Assembly: GCF_001758195.1 (NCBI RefSeq)
Contig: NZ_MASR01000001.1
Coordinates: 1,674,001-1,738,000, forward strand
Direction of reading: 5' to 3'
From: Pseudohongiella acticola
Lineage (GTDB): Bacteria > Pseudomonadota > Gammaproteobacteria > Pseudomonadales > Pseudohongiellaceae
Length of the DNA: 64,000 nucleotides
Shown: positions 1 to 9,831 of the stretch, one piece after another
How positions within the stretch are numbered: position 1 is the stretch's first letter
How the letters are laid out: each line of letters begins with the position of its first letter
The notes under the pieces: generated by a model
Database searches by the model: none
What the model saw: only the letters and a program-made list of their open reading frames with translations
What the model was told of the DNA's origin: nothing
Program-made: the position numbers and the translations under genes

Positions 1-1358
1 AAAGCCTGCTCAACCAACGCCGAAGCATCATCATCTTCACGCGACATCAAATGTTCGGCACGGTCGAGTATGGTCACATCTGAGCCCAGACGGGCAAAGG
101 CCTGCGCCAGCTCACAACCAATCGGGCCGCCCCCCAACACCAGCAACTTCCGGGGCAGTTCGCGCAAGCCCCAGACATTGTCTGAGTGCAGATAGTCGAT
201 ATCCGACAGGCCGGGCACTTCCGGGATCAGCGGTCGGGCGCCGGTGGCGACGATAATCGCTCGGGTGTTGATGGTGCGACCGTCAACTTCAACCGTCCAC
301 GGAGAACGAATAAACGCTTCCCCCTGCACACAATCCACACCCAGCGACGTGAAGCGTTCCACCGAATCGTGAGGCTCTATGGCCTTGATGACCCCCTGTA
401 CCCGCTCCATCACCGCGGCAAAGTCCACTTCGCCGCTGGCACCTTTGATACCAAATGCTTCCGCCTGACGAATGGTTTCCGCGACCTTGGCGCTGGCAAT
501 CAATGACTTGCTGGGAACACATCCGGTATTAAGACAATCCCCGCCCATTTTGTGTTTCTCAATCAGCGTAACACTGGCTTTGGCGCCGGCAGCAACGATG
601 GACGCCACCAGACCGCCAGAGCCGGCACCAATCACCACCAGGTTGGTATCGAATTTTGAAGGTTTTTTGTAGGCTTTAGCCAGACGGTTACGCTGGATCA
701 GTGCGATGATCGCCTTACCCAGCCACGGCATTGCCGCCAGTAACACAAACGACAGAATCAGCGATCCGCTCAGCAGTCCTGCCAACGAGCTGAGCTGCCC
801 CAGCTCAACGCCGGCATTAACAAACACGGCGGTGCCCAGCAGCATGCCCACCTGACTGACCCAGTAGAAGGTGACGGTTTTGATGGGCGTCAGGCCCATC
901 ACCAGATTGATCAGAAAGAACGGAAACACCGGCACCAGACGCAGGGTAAACAGATAAAAGGCGCCATCACGCTCGACCCCTTTGTTGATCGCCTTTAATG
1001 ACCGCCCAAAACGGCTCTGCACCCAGTCTCGCAACAACAGACGTGATGCCAGAAACGCCAGTGTGGCGCCAATACTGCTGGCAAATGACACCAGCAACAA
1101 ACCCCAGCCCAGACCAAAAATTGCACCGCCCAGCAAGGTCATGATAGCAGCGCCGGGCAAAGACAGGGCCGTCACCACAATATAGATGGCAAAAAATGCA
1201 CCTGCCGTCAGCACAAAATTGTTTTCACTAAAGTCACGCAGCGTGTCGAGCTGCGACTGGGCATAACTCAGGGTCAGATACTGTCCGAGGTCGAGACTGA
1301 AATACGCAATGGCGGCGGCTGCAATGACAGCGACAACAGCCCATCTGGATTTACTCAT
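1..1358 (-). CDS. TVP38/TMEM64 membrane domain fused to FAD-dependent disulfide oxidoreductase (partial)
   Basis: Reading the minus strand from the ATG at 1358 gives one open frame that runs off the left edge. The first ~230 residues form a multi-pass TVP38/TMEM64 (SNARE-associated, DedA-like) membrane domain. From about residue 245 a pyridine nucleotide-disulfide oxidoreductase of the mercuric/dihydrolipoamide reductase type begins: FAD-binding VVIGAGSGGL, then the redox disulfide GGDCLNTGCVPSK, then the NAD(P)-binding GGGPIGCELA near the edge. The C-terminal dimerisation domain lies outside the window. The fusion suggests an inner-membrane flavoenzyme whose substrate is unknown; a metal- or thiol-reducing role is only a guess from the family. 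It is divergent from hemB with 119 bp between them. Confidence 0.88.
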   Translation of the reverse strand, partial: MSKSRWAVVAVIAAAAIAYFSLDLGQYLTLSYAQSQLDTLRDFSENNFVLTAGAFFAIYIVVTALSLPGAAIMTLLGGAIFGLGWGLLLVSFASSIGATLAFLASRLLLRDWVQSRFGRSLKAINKGVERDGAFYLFTLRLVPVFPFFLINLVMGLTPIKTVTFYWVSQVGMLLGTAVFVNAGVELGQLSSLAGLLSGSLILSFVLLAAMPWLGKAIIALIQRNRLAKAYKKPSKFDTNLVVIGAGSGGLVASIVAAGAKASVTLIEKHKMGGDCLNTGCVPSKSLIASAKVAETIRQAEAFGIKGASGEVDFAAVMERVQGVIKAIEPHDSVERFTSLGVDCVQGEAFIRSPWTVEVDGRTINTRAIIVATGARPLIPEVPGLSDIDYLHSDNVWGLRELPRKLLVLGGGPIGCELAQAFARLGSDVTILDRAEHLMSREDDDASALVEQA

Positions 1359-1401
1359 AATTCTCCCGCTAATGTAATTTGCCAGCGCTGCCTGCAGTTT
1401 T

Positions 1402-1429
1402 TTGATCCGGCAGGACGCTGTGCTATAGT
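1402..1429 (+). promoter_or_regulatory. sigma-70 promoter of hemB
   Basis: TTGATC (1402-1407) and TATAGT (1424-1429) are separated by 16 bp and lie about 50 bp upstream of the hemB GTG start. The match to the housekeeping consensus is good, and transcription should start near 1436. Confidence 0.55.
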
Positions 1430-1459
1430 TTTTGTTACCAACTGGCCCCTGAACAATGA

Positions 1460-2527
<1,068 letters not shown>

Positions 2528-2625
2528 AGAGAGTATAAACCTAGCCCGTCATTAAGCCGCTCAAGCCTCTCTTCGTTAGCCCGATGCCTGATGCTTACCC
2601 TGACCCAACATTGAAGGAATGTCCT

Positions 2626-2952
2626 ATGAGCGACAAAATCGTTCACATTACTGACGCGAGTTTCGAACAAGATGTACTGAAAGCAGACGGCCCTGTCATG
2701 GTCGACTTCTGGGCAGAATGGTGCGGTCCCTGCAAAATGATCGCTCCCGTGCTGGATGAACTTTCAGACGAATACGCAGGCCGGTTGAAGATCTGCAAAC
2801 TGAATATCGATTCAAACGCCGAAACTGCACCCCGGTTTGGTGTACGTGGCATTCCAACGCTGATCATTTTCAAGAATGGCCAGGTTGAAGCCACCAAGGT
2901 TGGCGCATTGTCAAAATCCCAGCTGGCTGCCTTTATCGACAGCGTAATCTGA
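2626..2952 (+). CDS. trxA: thioredoxin 1
   Basis: Small cytoplasmic dithiol-disulfide oxidoreductase, 108 aa. The active site WCGPC (Cys33 and Cys36) and the cis-proline loop GIPTL are intact, with the usual thioredoxin fold order. The start is the ATG at 2626, preceded by AAGGAATG; an upstream in-frame ATG at 2584 would add an atypical 14-residue extension with no ribosome-binding site. trxA directly upstream of rho is a common gammaproteobacterial arrangement. Confidence 0.97.
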   Translation: MSDKIVHITDASFEQDVLKADGPVMVDFWAEWCGPCKMIAPVLDELSDEYAGRLKICKLNIDSNAETAPRFGVRGIPTLIIFKNGQVEATKVGALSKSQLAAFIDSVI

Positions 2953-2962
2953 TTGCCTTTGG

Positions 2963-3002
2963 CCCCTGGTGCCGCCTCGCTTTTTCGCGACTGCACCAGG
3001 GG
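2963..3002 (+). terminator. 10-bp hairpin after trxA without a U tract
   Basis: CCCCTGGTGC (2963-2972) pairs perfectly with GCACCAGGGG (2993-3002) just after the trxA stop. It is followed by an A-rich stretch, not a T run, on either strand. It may therefore stabilise the trxA 3' end or work with Rho, and is not a classical intrinsic terminator. Confidence 0.45.
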
Positions 3003-3290
3003 AAAAATAATGCAGATTTTTGTAGACAGCGGCGCTTGAAGCATTTATATTCAGCCGCATCCCCGTTTCGACGGCGCGGATTCCAGTCTCTTACCCGATC
3101 CAAACCAAGCCAGAATCTTGAGCTGAATCCGACTTTACCTTAGCCCGATTTTAAATCCGATTATTTTGAAATCCGACTTTTTAAACCCAACTGGCACCCA
3201 GCCCGTATTCATACCTTCGTTATATGTGCTCCGGCTGCGCTGCCCGTTACAGACTTCCTGTATCCCAAAAGAACTTAAAAAACCTAGCCT
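3003..3290 (+). promoter_or_regulatory. long leader region of rho with CCGAT/CCGAC repeats
   Basis: There is no coding sequence between the trxA hairpin and the rho start. A possible promoter is TTGTAG (3020-3025) with TTTATA (3044-3049), giving a leader of about 230 nt. The segment 3126-3185 contains four spaced copies of an A-N-CCGA-T-rich motif (3126, 3142, 3154, 3170) and is poor in G and rich in pyrimidine-C steps, as expected of a Rho-loading site. In enteric bacteria rho is autoregulated by termination in its leader; the same control here is an inference. Confidence 0.45.
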
Positions 3291-4550
3291 ATGAATCTTA
3301 CCGATCTTAAAAAGCAACCCATTGCCCAGCTTCTTGAAACCGCCGTGGAAATGGGACTCGAAAACCTCTCCCGCACACGCAAGCAAGACATCATCTTCGC
3401 AATACTGAAGAAACACGCCAAAAACGGCGAAGACATCAGTGGCGATGGTGTGCTGGAAATTCTGGCTGATGGCTTTGGCTTTCTGCGTTCGTCGGATTCA
3501 TCATACCTGGCAGGTCCTGATGACATTTACGTCTCACCCAGCCAGATTCGACGCTTTAACCTGCGCACGGGCGACACCATCGAAGGCAAGATCAGGCCAC
3601 CCAAAGACGGCGAACGTTATTTTGCTCTACTGAAGATCGCTGAGGTCAACTTCGCTAAACCCGAAAACTCCAAGCACAAAATCCTGTTTGAAAACCTGAC
3701 CCCTCTGTTCCCCACCGAACGCCTTAAACTGGAACTGGGCAACGGCAGCACGGAAGACCTCAGCGCTCGCATTATCGATCTCACTGCCCCTATCGGCAAA
3801 GGCCAGCGCGGCCTGATCGTATCTCCACCCAAGGCTGGTAAAACCCTGTTACTTCAGAACATCGCTCAATCCATTACCCGTAACAACCCTGAGTGCCGCC
3901 TCATCGTGCTGCTGATTGACGAGCGGCCCGAAGAAGTTACCGACATGCAACGTTCGGTGCGTGGCGAAGTGGTTGCCAGCACATTTGATGAGCCCCCGGC
4001 GCGCCACGTTCAGGTTGCCGAGATGGTTATCGAAAAAGCCAAGCGCCTGGTCGAACACAAAGAGGACGTGGTTATCCTGCTCGACTCCATCACCCGTCTG
4101 GCGCGAGCCTACAACACAATCGTACCGTCCTCCGGCAAGGTACTGACCGGTGGTGTTGATGCGCATGCACTTGAGCGTCCAAAACGTTTCTTTGGCGCCG
4201 CACGAAATCTGGAAGAAGGCGGCAGCCTGACCATCATCGCCACCGCACTGGTTGAGACCGGTTCGAAAATGGACGAAGTAATCTACGAGGAATTCAAAGG
4301 CACCGGCAACATGGAAATCCATCTTGACCGGAAAATTGCCGAGAAGCGCATCTACCCTGCGATCAATGTTCGTCGCTCCGGCACGCGCCGAGAGGAACTG
4401 CTGACATCAGAGGAAGAGCTGCAGCGCATGTGGATTCTGCGCAAGATCCTGAGCACCATGGAAGACGTGCAGGCTGCCGAGTTTATCCTCGACAAGCTGA
4501 AGGACAGCAAGACCAACGACGAATTCTTCAACATGATGAAGCGCAAGTAA
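3291..4550 (+). CDS. rho: transcription termination factor Rho
   Basis: Hexameric RNA helicase and ATPase that releases RNA polymerase at Rho-dependent terminators. The 419-aa protein has the usual length and order: N-terminal helical domain, OB-fold RNA-binding domain with [16 protein letters not shown] (51-66), Walker A PPKAGKT (179-185), then the RecA-like core with [10 protein letters not shown] and the C-terminal R-loop region. There is no insertion of the kind seen in high-GC Gram-positives. It follows trxA with a separate long leader. A structured repeat (4635-4718) lies downstream. Confidence 0.98.
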   Translation: MNLTDLKKQPIAQLLETAVEMGLENLSRTRKQDIIFAILKKHAKNGEDISGDGVLEILADGFGFLRSSDSSYLAGPDDIYVSPSQIRRFNLRTGDTIEGKIRPPKDGERYFALLKIAEVNFAKPENSKHKILFENLTPLFPTERLKLELGNGSTEDLSARIIDLTAPIGKGQRGLIVSPPKAGKTLLLQNIAQSITRNNPECRLIVLLIDERPEEVTDMQRSVRGEVVASTFDEPPARHVQVAEMVIEKAKRLVEHKEDVVILLDSITRLARAYNTIVPSSGKVLTGGVDAHALERPKRFFGAARNLEEGGSLTIIATALVETGSKMDEVIYEEFKGTGNMEIHLDRKIAEKRIYPAINVRRSGTRREELLTSEEELQRMWILRKILSTMEDVQAAEFILDKLKDSKTNDEFFNMMKRK

Positions 4551-4595
4551 TTTAAGCTGTCTGCGTTGCATTAACGTCGTTAAAAAAGGCCGGTC

Positions 4596-4652
4596 GTCAG
4601 GCGGAGGGCGAACTCGAGCGGGGCATCAAGGGCCTGTGCGGAGCCGCCTGAC
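4596..4652 (+). repeat. hairpin arms upstream of the rho-ubiD structured repeat
   Basis: GTCAGGCGG (4596-4604) is perfectly complementary to CCGCCTGAC (4644-4652), forming a long-loop stem that overlaps the start of the conserved repeat copy. A direct repeat GGGCCTGTGC occurs at 4630-4639 and 4704-4713. Both are visible only in the copy downstream of rho. Confidence 0.5.
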
Positions 4653-4718
4653 CAAGGGGTGGGGTCGGCAAGCGACCGCACTCCCTTGCCCAGACAGCTC
4701 TCCGGGCCTGTGCAAGAC
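4635..4718 (+). repeat. structured intergenic repeat, copy A (downstream of rho)
   Basis: This ~84-bp element is similar to copy B at 6254-6340 on the opposite strand. The shared core includes TGCGGAGC, GCCTGAMCAAGGGGTGGGGY, CCGCAC, CCCTTG and GTGCAAG. It folds into a hairpin: CAAGGG (4653-4658) pairs with CCCTTG (4683-4688), and GGTCG with CGACC inside it. It sits on the sense strand 3' of rho, 85 nt after the stop. It could be a 3' UTR processing or termination element, a small RNA, or a miniature mobile element. Confidence 0.6.
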
Positions 4719-4756
4719 TTCAGCCGGATTCAGATCAGAGTTAACAGGAAGAGAAC

Positions 4757-6220
4757 ATGTCGTTCAAAGACCTCAGAGAATTCATCACCCTGCTGGAATC
4801 TGAAGGCGAACTCAAACGCATCACCGTCCCTGTCGACCCCAACCTTGAAATCACCGAGATTTGTGACCGCACTCTGCGTGCCGGCGGTCCGGCGCTGCTG
4901 TTTGAAAACCCCATCGGATCCGACATTCCTCTGCTGGGCAATCTGTTTGGCAATACCCGCCGCATCGCGCTGGCCATGGGGCAACAGGACCTGCAGGGAT
5001 TGCGTGACGTCGGCACACTGCTGGCGTTCCTGAAGGAACCAACACCGCCCAAAGGCTGGAAGGATATCTGGCAGAACCTGCCGACCTACAAACAGGTACT
5101 GAATATTGCCCCTTCCGTGCGCAAAAAGGCGCCGTGTCAGGATGTGGTGATCAATGAAGCGGATGTTGATCTGGGCAAGTTGCCGGTGCAGACCTGCTGG
5201 CCTGGTGACGCCGGCCCTCTGGTCACCTGGCCGTTGGTGATTACCCGCGGACCCGAGAAAGAGCGGCAGAACCTGGGCATCTATCGCATGCAGGTCATCG
5301 GCAAGAACCGCCTGATCATGCGCTGGCTGTCACATCGCGGCGGTGCTCTGGATTTCCGTGAATGGCAGCTTAAACACCCTGGTGAGGGTTTCCCGGTATC
5401 GATTGCCATCGGCGCCGATCCGGCTACCATCCTGGCCACAGTAACGCCCATTCCCGACACACTGTCCGAATATGCCTTTGCCGGACTCTTGCGTGGCAGT
5501 AAAACCGAGGTCATCAAATGCCTCAGCAACGACCTGCAGGTGCCGGCCAGTGCCGAATTTGTGCTGGAAGGCGTGATCGAACCGGACGACATGGCAGACG
5601 AAGGTCCGTTCGGAGATCACACCGGTTACTACAATGAGGTAGACAGCTTTCCGGTCTTTACCGTGAAAAAGATCACCCATCGCAAAGACCCGATTTATCA
5701 CAGCACCTATACCGGCCGGCCACCGGATGAACCGGCCATGCTGGGCGTGGCGTTAAATGAAGTATTTGTGCCATTGTTGCAGAAGCAGTATCCGGAGATT
5801 GTGGATTTTTATCTGCCCCCGGAAGGCTGCTCCTATCGCCTGGCGGTTATCAGCATCCGCAAACAGTACCCCGGCCACGCCAAACGAGTGATGATGGGCG
5901 CATGGTCATTCCTGCGGCAGTTCATGTACACCAAGTTTGTCATTGTCACCGATGACGATGTTGATATTCGCAACTGGCATGATGTCATCTGGGCAATGAC
6001 AACACGAATGGACCCGGCGCGAGATACCGTCATGATCGAGAACACTCCGATTGATTACCTGGACTTCGCATCGCCCGTGTCCGGGCTGGGCTCAAAAATC
6101 GGTATGGATGCAACCAACAAATGGCCAGGTGAAAGCACCCGCGAGTGGGGCACACCCATAACCATGGATGCTGACGTAAAGAAAAAAGTCGACGATCTGT
6201 GGGATAAGCTGGGCATCTGA
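4757..6220 (+). CDS. ubiD: 4-hydroxy-3-polyprenylbenzoate decarboxylase
   Basis: prFMN-dependent decarboxylase that removes the carboxyl group of the polyprenylated 4-hydroxybenzoate ring in ubiquinone synthesis. The protein has 487 aa, the usual UbiD length, with family segments such as [15 protein letters not shown] near the N terminus, the metal/prFMN-binding middle part, and [12 protein letters not shown] carrying the conserved acidic residues of the active site. Activity needs prFMN from a UbiX partner not present in this window. The ATG at 4757 follows AGGAAGAG. The gene is bracketed by the two inverted copies of the structured repeat and has no operon partner. Confidence 0.96.
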   Translation: MSFKDLREFITLLESEGELKRITVPVDPNLEITEICDRTLRAGGPALLFENPIGSDIPLLGNLFGNTRRIALAMGQQDLQGLRDVGTLLAFLKEPTPPKGWKDIWQNLPTYKQVLNIAPSVRKKAPCQDVVINEADVDLGKLPVQTCWPGDAGPLVTWPLVITRGPEKERQNLGIYRMQVIGKNRLIMRWLSHRGGALDFREWQLKHPGEGFPVSIAIGADPATILATVTPIPDTLSEYAFAGLLRGSKTEVIKCLSNDLQVPASAEFVLEGVIEPDDMADEGPFGDHTGYYNEVDSFPVFTVKKITHRKDPIYHSTYTGRPPDEPAMLGVALNEVFVPLLQKQYPEIVDFYLPPEGCSYRLAVISIRKQYPGHAKRVMMGAWSFLRQFMYTKFVIVTDDDVDIRNWHDVIWAMTTRMDPARDTVMIENTPIDYLDFASPVSGLGSKIGMDATNKWPGESTREWGTPITMDADVKKKVDDLWDKLGI

Positions 6221-6253
6221 AGATTATTGTGCCAGCCCAGTCAATACTTCCGG

Positions 6254-6340
6254 GGCTTGCACCAAACCTGAGATCTGCCTGGAGGACAAGGGCGTGCGGC
6301 CACCGGCCGGCCCCACCCCTTGTTCAGGCAGCTCCGCACC
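6254..6340 (-). repeat. structured intergenic repeat, copy B (downstream of hemY)
   Basis: Inverted relative to copy A. Read on the minus strand it begins 18 nt after the hemY stop with GGTGCGGAGC and ends GGTGCAAGCC. CTGCCTG (6275-6281) pairs with CAGGCAG (6325-6331), and ACAAGGG (6286-6292) with CCCTTGT (6317-6323). Inside, GGTC/GACC of copy A is replaced by GGCC/GGCC, a compensatory change of one pair. That supports selection for the RNA or DNA hairpin rather than for the bare sequence. Confidence 0.6.
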
Positions 6341-6357
6341 ACCCGATAAAATTCAGG

Positions 6358-6597
6358 TCAGGATTTTACCCGCTTTGACGAACGCCAGCGGAATGGGTTG
6401 AGCCAACCCAGAAGACTCAATACCAGCTTGATAATGGCCAGCAACAATAACAGCACCATCAGCAGGGCAAACAGGCTGGTCTCAAACGTGTAATTGCCGT
6501 AAGCGACCAGGATGTATCCCGGATCGCGCGCCAACTGAACGGCCAGTAAAACACTGGCGACCAGCGCGAGCAGAATCAATATAAACAACTTTCTCAT
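6358..6597 (-). CDS. hemY: truncated HemY: N-terminal membrane domain only
   Basis: The 79-aa protein matches only the N-terminal domain of HemY. It has a first membrane helix (residues 4-22), the signature DPGYILVAYGNYTFETSL, a second helix (about 43-67), and a basic tail ending NPFRWRSSKRVKS. HemY proteins are normally around 400 aa with a TPR region in the cytoplasm or periplasm; here that region is absent and the 138 bp before ubiD cannot encode it. It lies 23 bp after hemX as the last gene of hemC-hemD-hemX-hemY. HemY's exact role in heme synthesis is not settled in the family. The short form may still scaffold HemX or may be a remnant. Confidence 0.75.
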   Translation of the reverse strand: MRKLFILILLALVASVLLAVQLARDPGYILVAYGNYTFETSLFALLMVLLLLLAIIKLVLSLLGWLNPFRWRSSKRVKS

Positions 6598-6620
6598 GTT
6601 GGTTCTCCGAACCCCGCTTA

Positions 6621-7943
6621 TCAGTTCAGGGGCTGGCCGTTGACCGCCGGCACAGAGCTGCTGTCAGGAACTGAGGTATTTTCAGGTACTCGCGGCGTTG
6701 CGGGAGCCACCGGCGTTGTCGGAGCAGCGCTGCTCGCCAGCTGCCGAATCAGCGCGGCCGTGCCTGACAGGTCCGGCAGCGCCATGTGTATTTCAATGGC
6801 CTGCAATTGCTCAAGTTCAGCCAGCAACTGACGGCCTCGTTCATTGTCTGATCCAACATAGCGCTGAATATTGTTGCTGACCTGCGCCAGTATTTGCCGG
6901 TAAAGCGACTCATCATCCTGCAGCATCGCCAGTTGTGCCTGCTCCAGTTGCAACTGCAACTGCTGCTTCAAAAGGTCCTCTTGCTGAAGCGGCAAACTTT
7001 CCACCGGCGTCTCGTCCCACTCACGCCAGACAAAGATACTGCGCAGTAGGTCAAGGCCGGCCTCCACCCAACCGACCTCTGACACCGCCTGTGCTGTTTC
7101 CTGCAACTGGCCCTGAACGCCTTCCTGATAACTGTCCTGACGGGATCCGGCGAGCGACATCTGGTCGAGATTATTGCCCAGCCTGACCAGGCGTTGTGAC
7201 ACCATGGCGCGATCGGGTAACTGCGTGTTACGGATCGCCTGCAGGTCATCGGCGAGGTTCTGACGCGTGGTGGCGACCAGAGGGCCGCTCTGGCCGGCCA
7301 GCAAGGTATCAATCATGCCCAGCAATAATTCCGCAGAAGCCAGATCGGATTCCAGCTGCAACTTTTGCTGGGCCAGTCGCATAAGATAATTGGCTTCGGC
7401 ATTCAACCAGCGTGTATCGCGTTGCTGGAGAATCGCTACTTGCCGCTGCAGTGCGGCTACCAGACTCTGTGTGTCCGACATGTCACGGGCAACCTGTTGT
7501 TGCACTCGCTCCAGGCGTTGCTGGCCGGACTGCTCCTGCGTGTCTATTTCAGTCAGCGCTGTCTGCACGGCACTGTTGCTTTGCCGCAGCAATGCGGCCT
7601 GTTCTGTCATGTCTGACTGCAGTTGTTCACGCTGTGCTGTCAGCTCGGCCCGCATGTCGTTCACCTGTTGCTGCCAGCGAGCACTTTCGCTCTGCACATC
7701 GGTTACCGCCCGGGTCACCCGGTCCTGAGACAACCATTGCTGGTATCCCAGCCAGCCAGTTGCTGCCGCAAGCAACAATATCAACACAAACATGAATGCA
7801 AAAGCAGTCCGGCCGGCTGTGTTACTGCGCCTGGGGGCAGCGTGATTTTTTCGACCTATTTCGTCGAGCACGCTGGAGGTGTCCAGTTTTTTTCTGCTCT
7901 GAAACGGATCGTCATTCATCGAAGGCTGTTCTGTATCGACCAT
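6621..7943 (-). CDS. hemX: HemX-family membrane protein of the heme operon
   Basis: 440-aa inner-membrane protein with a cytoplasmic N terminus, one transmembrane helix (about residues 45-67, FAFMFVLILLLAAATGWLGY), then a long Gln/Glu-rich coiled coil (about 70-185) and a helical C-terminal domain ending in a Pro/Thr-rich tail. HemX is often mislabelled uroporphyrinogen-III C-methyltransferase; no methyltransferase motif is visible here. It follows hemD by 6 bp, implying translational coupling. A second ATG at 7919 is possible, but 7943 has the better GGGGT ribosome-binding site. Its role in heme synthesis is inferred from operon position. Confidence 0.88.
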   Translation of the reverse strand: MVDTEQPSMNDDPFQSRKKLDTSSVLDEIGRKNHAAPRRSNTAGRTAFAFMFVLILLLAAATGWLGYQQWLSQDRVTRAVTDVQSESARWQQQVNDMRAELTAQREQLQSDMTEQAALLRQSNSAVQTALTEIDTQEQSGQQRLERVQQQVARDMSDTQSLVAALQRQVAILQQRDTRWLNAEANYLMRLAQQKLQLESDLASAELLLGMIDTLLAGQSGPLVATTRQNLADDLQAIRNTQLPDRAMVSQRLVRLGNNLDQMSLAGSRQDSYQEGVQGQLQETAQAVSEVGWVEAGLDLLRSIFVWREWDETPVESLPLQQEDLLKQQLQLQLEQAQLAMLQDDESLYRQILAQVSNNIQRYVGSDNERGRQLLAELEQLQAIEIHMALPDLSGTAALIRQLASSAAPTTPVAPATPRVPENTSVPDSSSVPAVNGQPLN

Positions 7944-7949
7944 TATCTA

Positions 7950-8726
7950 TTACCCCAGCGGCACAGCAACAGTGGCCAGTGCCTCCAATACGGTTTCGTC
8001 ATTCGCGCCACCGGCATTAATCACGCGCACCACGCCGGCATTGATTGCATGCTGGCGTATACGTTCCGACGGAACGATCACCGGAATCGACGTTATGGTG
8101 GTCGGGTCATTCTGCAGGAAGTGCAATAGTACATCGAGAATCTGGGCACTGGTGACCACAATGGCATTGATCTGCTGTTGCCGGATCATCGTCAGCAACA
8201 TATCAGTGCCGTAGTCTGGTGTGCGTCGATGATACAATTCCAGGTAGTCTACCGTGGCGCCGCGTTCGCGTAGCGTTTCAGCAATCAGCTCACGACCGCC
8301 AACGCCGCGAACCAGTGCGATTCGCTGGCCGCTGATATTCTGCAGCCCAGGCAGGGCCAGCAGGTCTTCGCTGGTGACGCCTTTGTCAGAACAGTTCACC
8401 GGCCAATCAAGAGCCCGAAGCACTTGCGCCGTGCCCGGCCCAACAGCATAGGCTGCCAGACCGTCAGGTACCTGCGGCCACCAGGCATCAATCCACTCCA
8501 GCGCAATGCGCGCGGCATTGGTACTGATGAATATCGCTGCGTCATATTGATCCAGACTCAGAATCCGCGCCTTGATTGCCTCGCAGGCATCAGGGTCATC
8601 AACCGGATCGATTTCGATCAGTGGCAACTCGCATACCTGGCCGCCATGGCTGTTGATGGCCTTAACCAGACTGGCCGATTGCATTTGCGGTCGTGTCAAT
8701 AATACCGATAAGCCTGAAAGTTGCAT
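7950..8726 (-). CDS. hemD: uroporphyrinogen-III synthase
   Basis: Cytoplasmic enzyme that closes hydroxymethylbilane into uroporphyrinogen III with inversion of ring D. The 258-aa protein has the expected two-domain layout, starting LSVLLTRPQMQSASLVKAI, with weak conservation typical of HemD but recognisable segments AVGPGTAQVLRA and VVTSAQILDVLLHFL. It is the second gene of the hem operon, 16 bp after hemC. Confidence 0.93.
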   Translation of the reverse strand: MQLSGLSVLLTRPQMQSASLVKAINSHGGQVCELPLIEIDPVDDPDACEAIKARILSLDQYDAAIFISTNAARIALEWIDAWWPQVPDGLAAYAVGPGTAQVLRALDWPVNCSDKGVTSEDLLALPGLQNISGQRIALVRGVGGRELIAETLRERGATVDYLELYHRRTPDYGTDMLLTMIRQQQINAIVVTSAQILDVLLHFLQNDPTTITSIPVIVPSERIRQHAINAGVVRVINAGGANDETVLEALATVAVPLG

Positions 8727-8742
8727 CCGATTACCCGATCAG

Positions 8743-9681
8743 CTATTCCTCTGTAGTTTCATACAGCGCCGCCAGAATATCACCGGCGCCCTGGGCTAAC
8801 AGATCTTCCGCTGCCGCGATCCCGATAGCCTCTGCATCGCTGCGGTGGCCACTGCGTTCAGTGCGCAGAATGCGACTGCCGTCCACATCCCCGACCAGAC
8901 CGCGCAACAGCAATTGATCACCGTCCAGCTCAGCATAACAGGCTATGGGAACCTGGCAACCGCCCTGCAGACGACGATTCATCGCACGCTCTGCAATGAC
9001 CCTGTCGGCGGTGTCCGGATGATGCATGACACTCAGCATGGCAATCAGTTCAGCTGCATCCTCCCGGCACTCAATGCCGACAGCGCCCTGGCCACCGGCC
9101 GGCAACGACACCGCTTCCGGGATAAACTGGGCAATGCGCTCGTCAAGTTTCAGTCGCAACAGACCGGCAGCGGCCAGCACGATGGCATCAAACTCGCCAC
9201 TATCAAGCTTGCCCAGCCGGGTACCGACATTGCCGCGCAAGGTGCCCACTTTAAGGTCCGGACGCAGACTCAGCAGCTGACATTGCCGACGCAGGCTGGC
9301 GGTACCGACCCGGGCCCCCTGCGGCAAGGCATCAATGTTCGCGAAGTGATTGGAAACAAACGCGTCGCGCGGATCTTCACGCTCGCAGATGACCGGCAGG
9401 AACAAACCTGGCGGGAACTCCATGGGCACATCTTTCATGGAATGCACCGCAATATCCGCCTCTCCTGACAGCATGGCCGTCTCCAGCTCTTTGACAAACA
9501 ACGCTTTACCACCAATTTTAGCCAGCGGTGTGTCGAGTATTTTGTCGCCCCGGGTAGAGATAGTCACCAGCTCTACCCGCAAACCAGCGTTATTCGCCAT
9601 CAGGGCATCACGCACAAATTCGGCCTGCCACAAAGCCAGTGGACTGCGGCGGGTTGCGATGCGGATAAGGTCTAAAGCCAT
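8743..9681 (-). CDS. hemC: porphobilinogen deaminase (hydroxymethylbilane synthase)
   Basis: Polymerises four porphobilinogens to hydroxymethylbilane on a covalently bound dipyrromethane cofactor. The 312-aa protein opens with [18 protein letters not shown] and has the catalytic Asp region KDVPMEFP and the arginine-rich [12 protein letters not shown]. The cofactor-binding cysteine is Cys242 in [14 protein letters not shown]. It is the first gene of hemC-hemD-hemX-hemY and divergent from argH across a 150-bp shared promoter region. Confidence 0.97.
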   Translation of the reverse strand: MALDLIRIATRRSPLALWQAEFVRDALMANNAGLRVELVTISTRGDKILDTPLAKIGGKALFVKELETAMLSGEADIAVHSMKDVPMEFPPGLFLPVICEREDPRDAFVSNHFANIDALPQGARVGTASLRRQCQLLSLRPDLKVGTLRGNVGTRLGKLDSGEFDAIVLAAAGLLRLKLDERIAQFIPEAVSLPAGGQGAVGIECREDAAELIAMLSVMHHPDTADRVIAERAMNRRLQGGCQVPIACYAELDGDQLLLRGLVGDVDGSRILRTERSGHRSDAEAIGIAAAEDLLAQGAGDILAALYETTEE

Positions 9682-9793
9682 AGTTCTTCCATTGCCAATT
9701 GCTTGGGTTACTTAAATTAGTTACTCAGCATTCTACGCCAAATCCAGCCGGAATGCGCCCCGCCACGCACCTGCCCTCGTTGCACACCCGCGT

Positions 9794-9801
9794 GGTATAC
9801 T
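9794..9801 (+). promoter_or_regulatory. extended -10 promoter element of argH
   Basis: TGGTATACT matches the TGnTATAMT extended -10 form and lies 30 bp upstream of the argH ATG. No convincing -35 is visible, which is compatible with an extended -10 promoter. Confidence 0.4.
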
Positions 9802-9831
9802 CCGCCGCAATCGATAATGCAGGTATCCACT

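Noticed and set aside
2963-3002. trxA hairpin as a classical intrinsic terminator
   Set aside because: No T run follows on either strand. It is listed only as a hairpin with possible Rho-assisted function.
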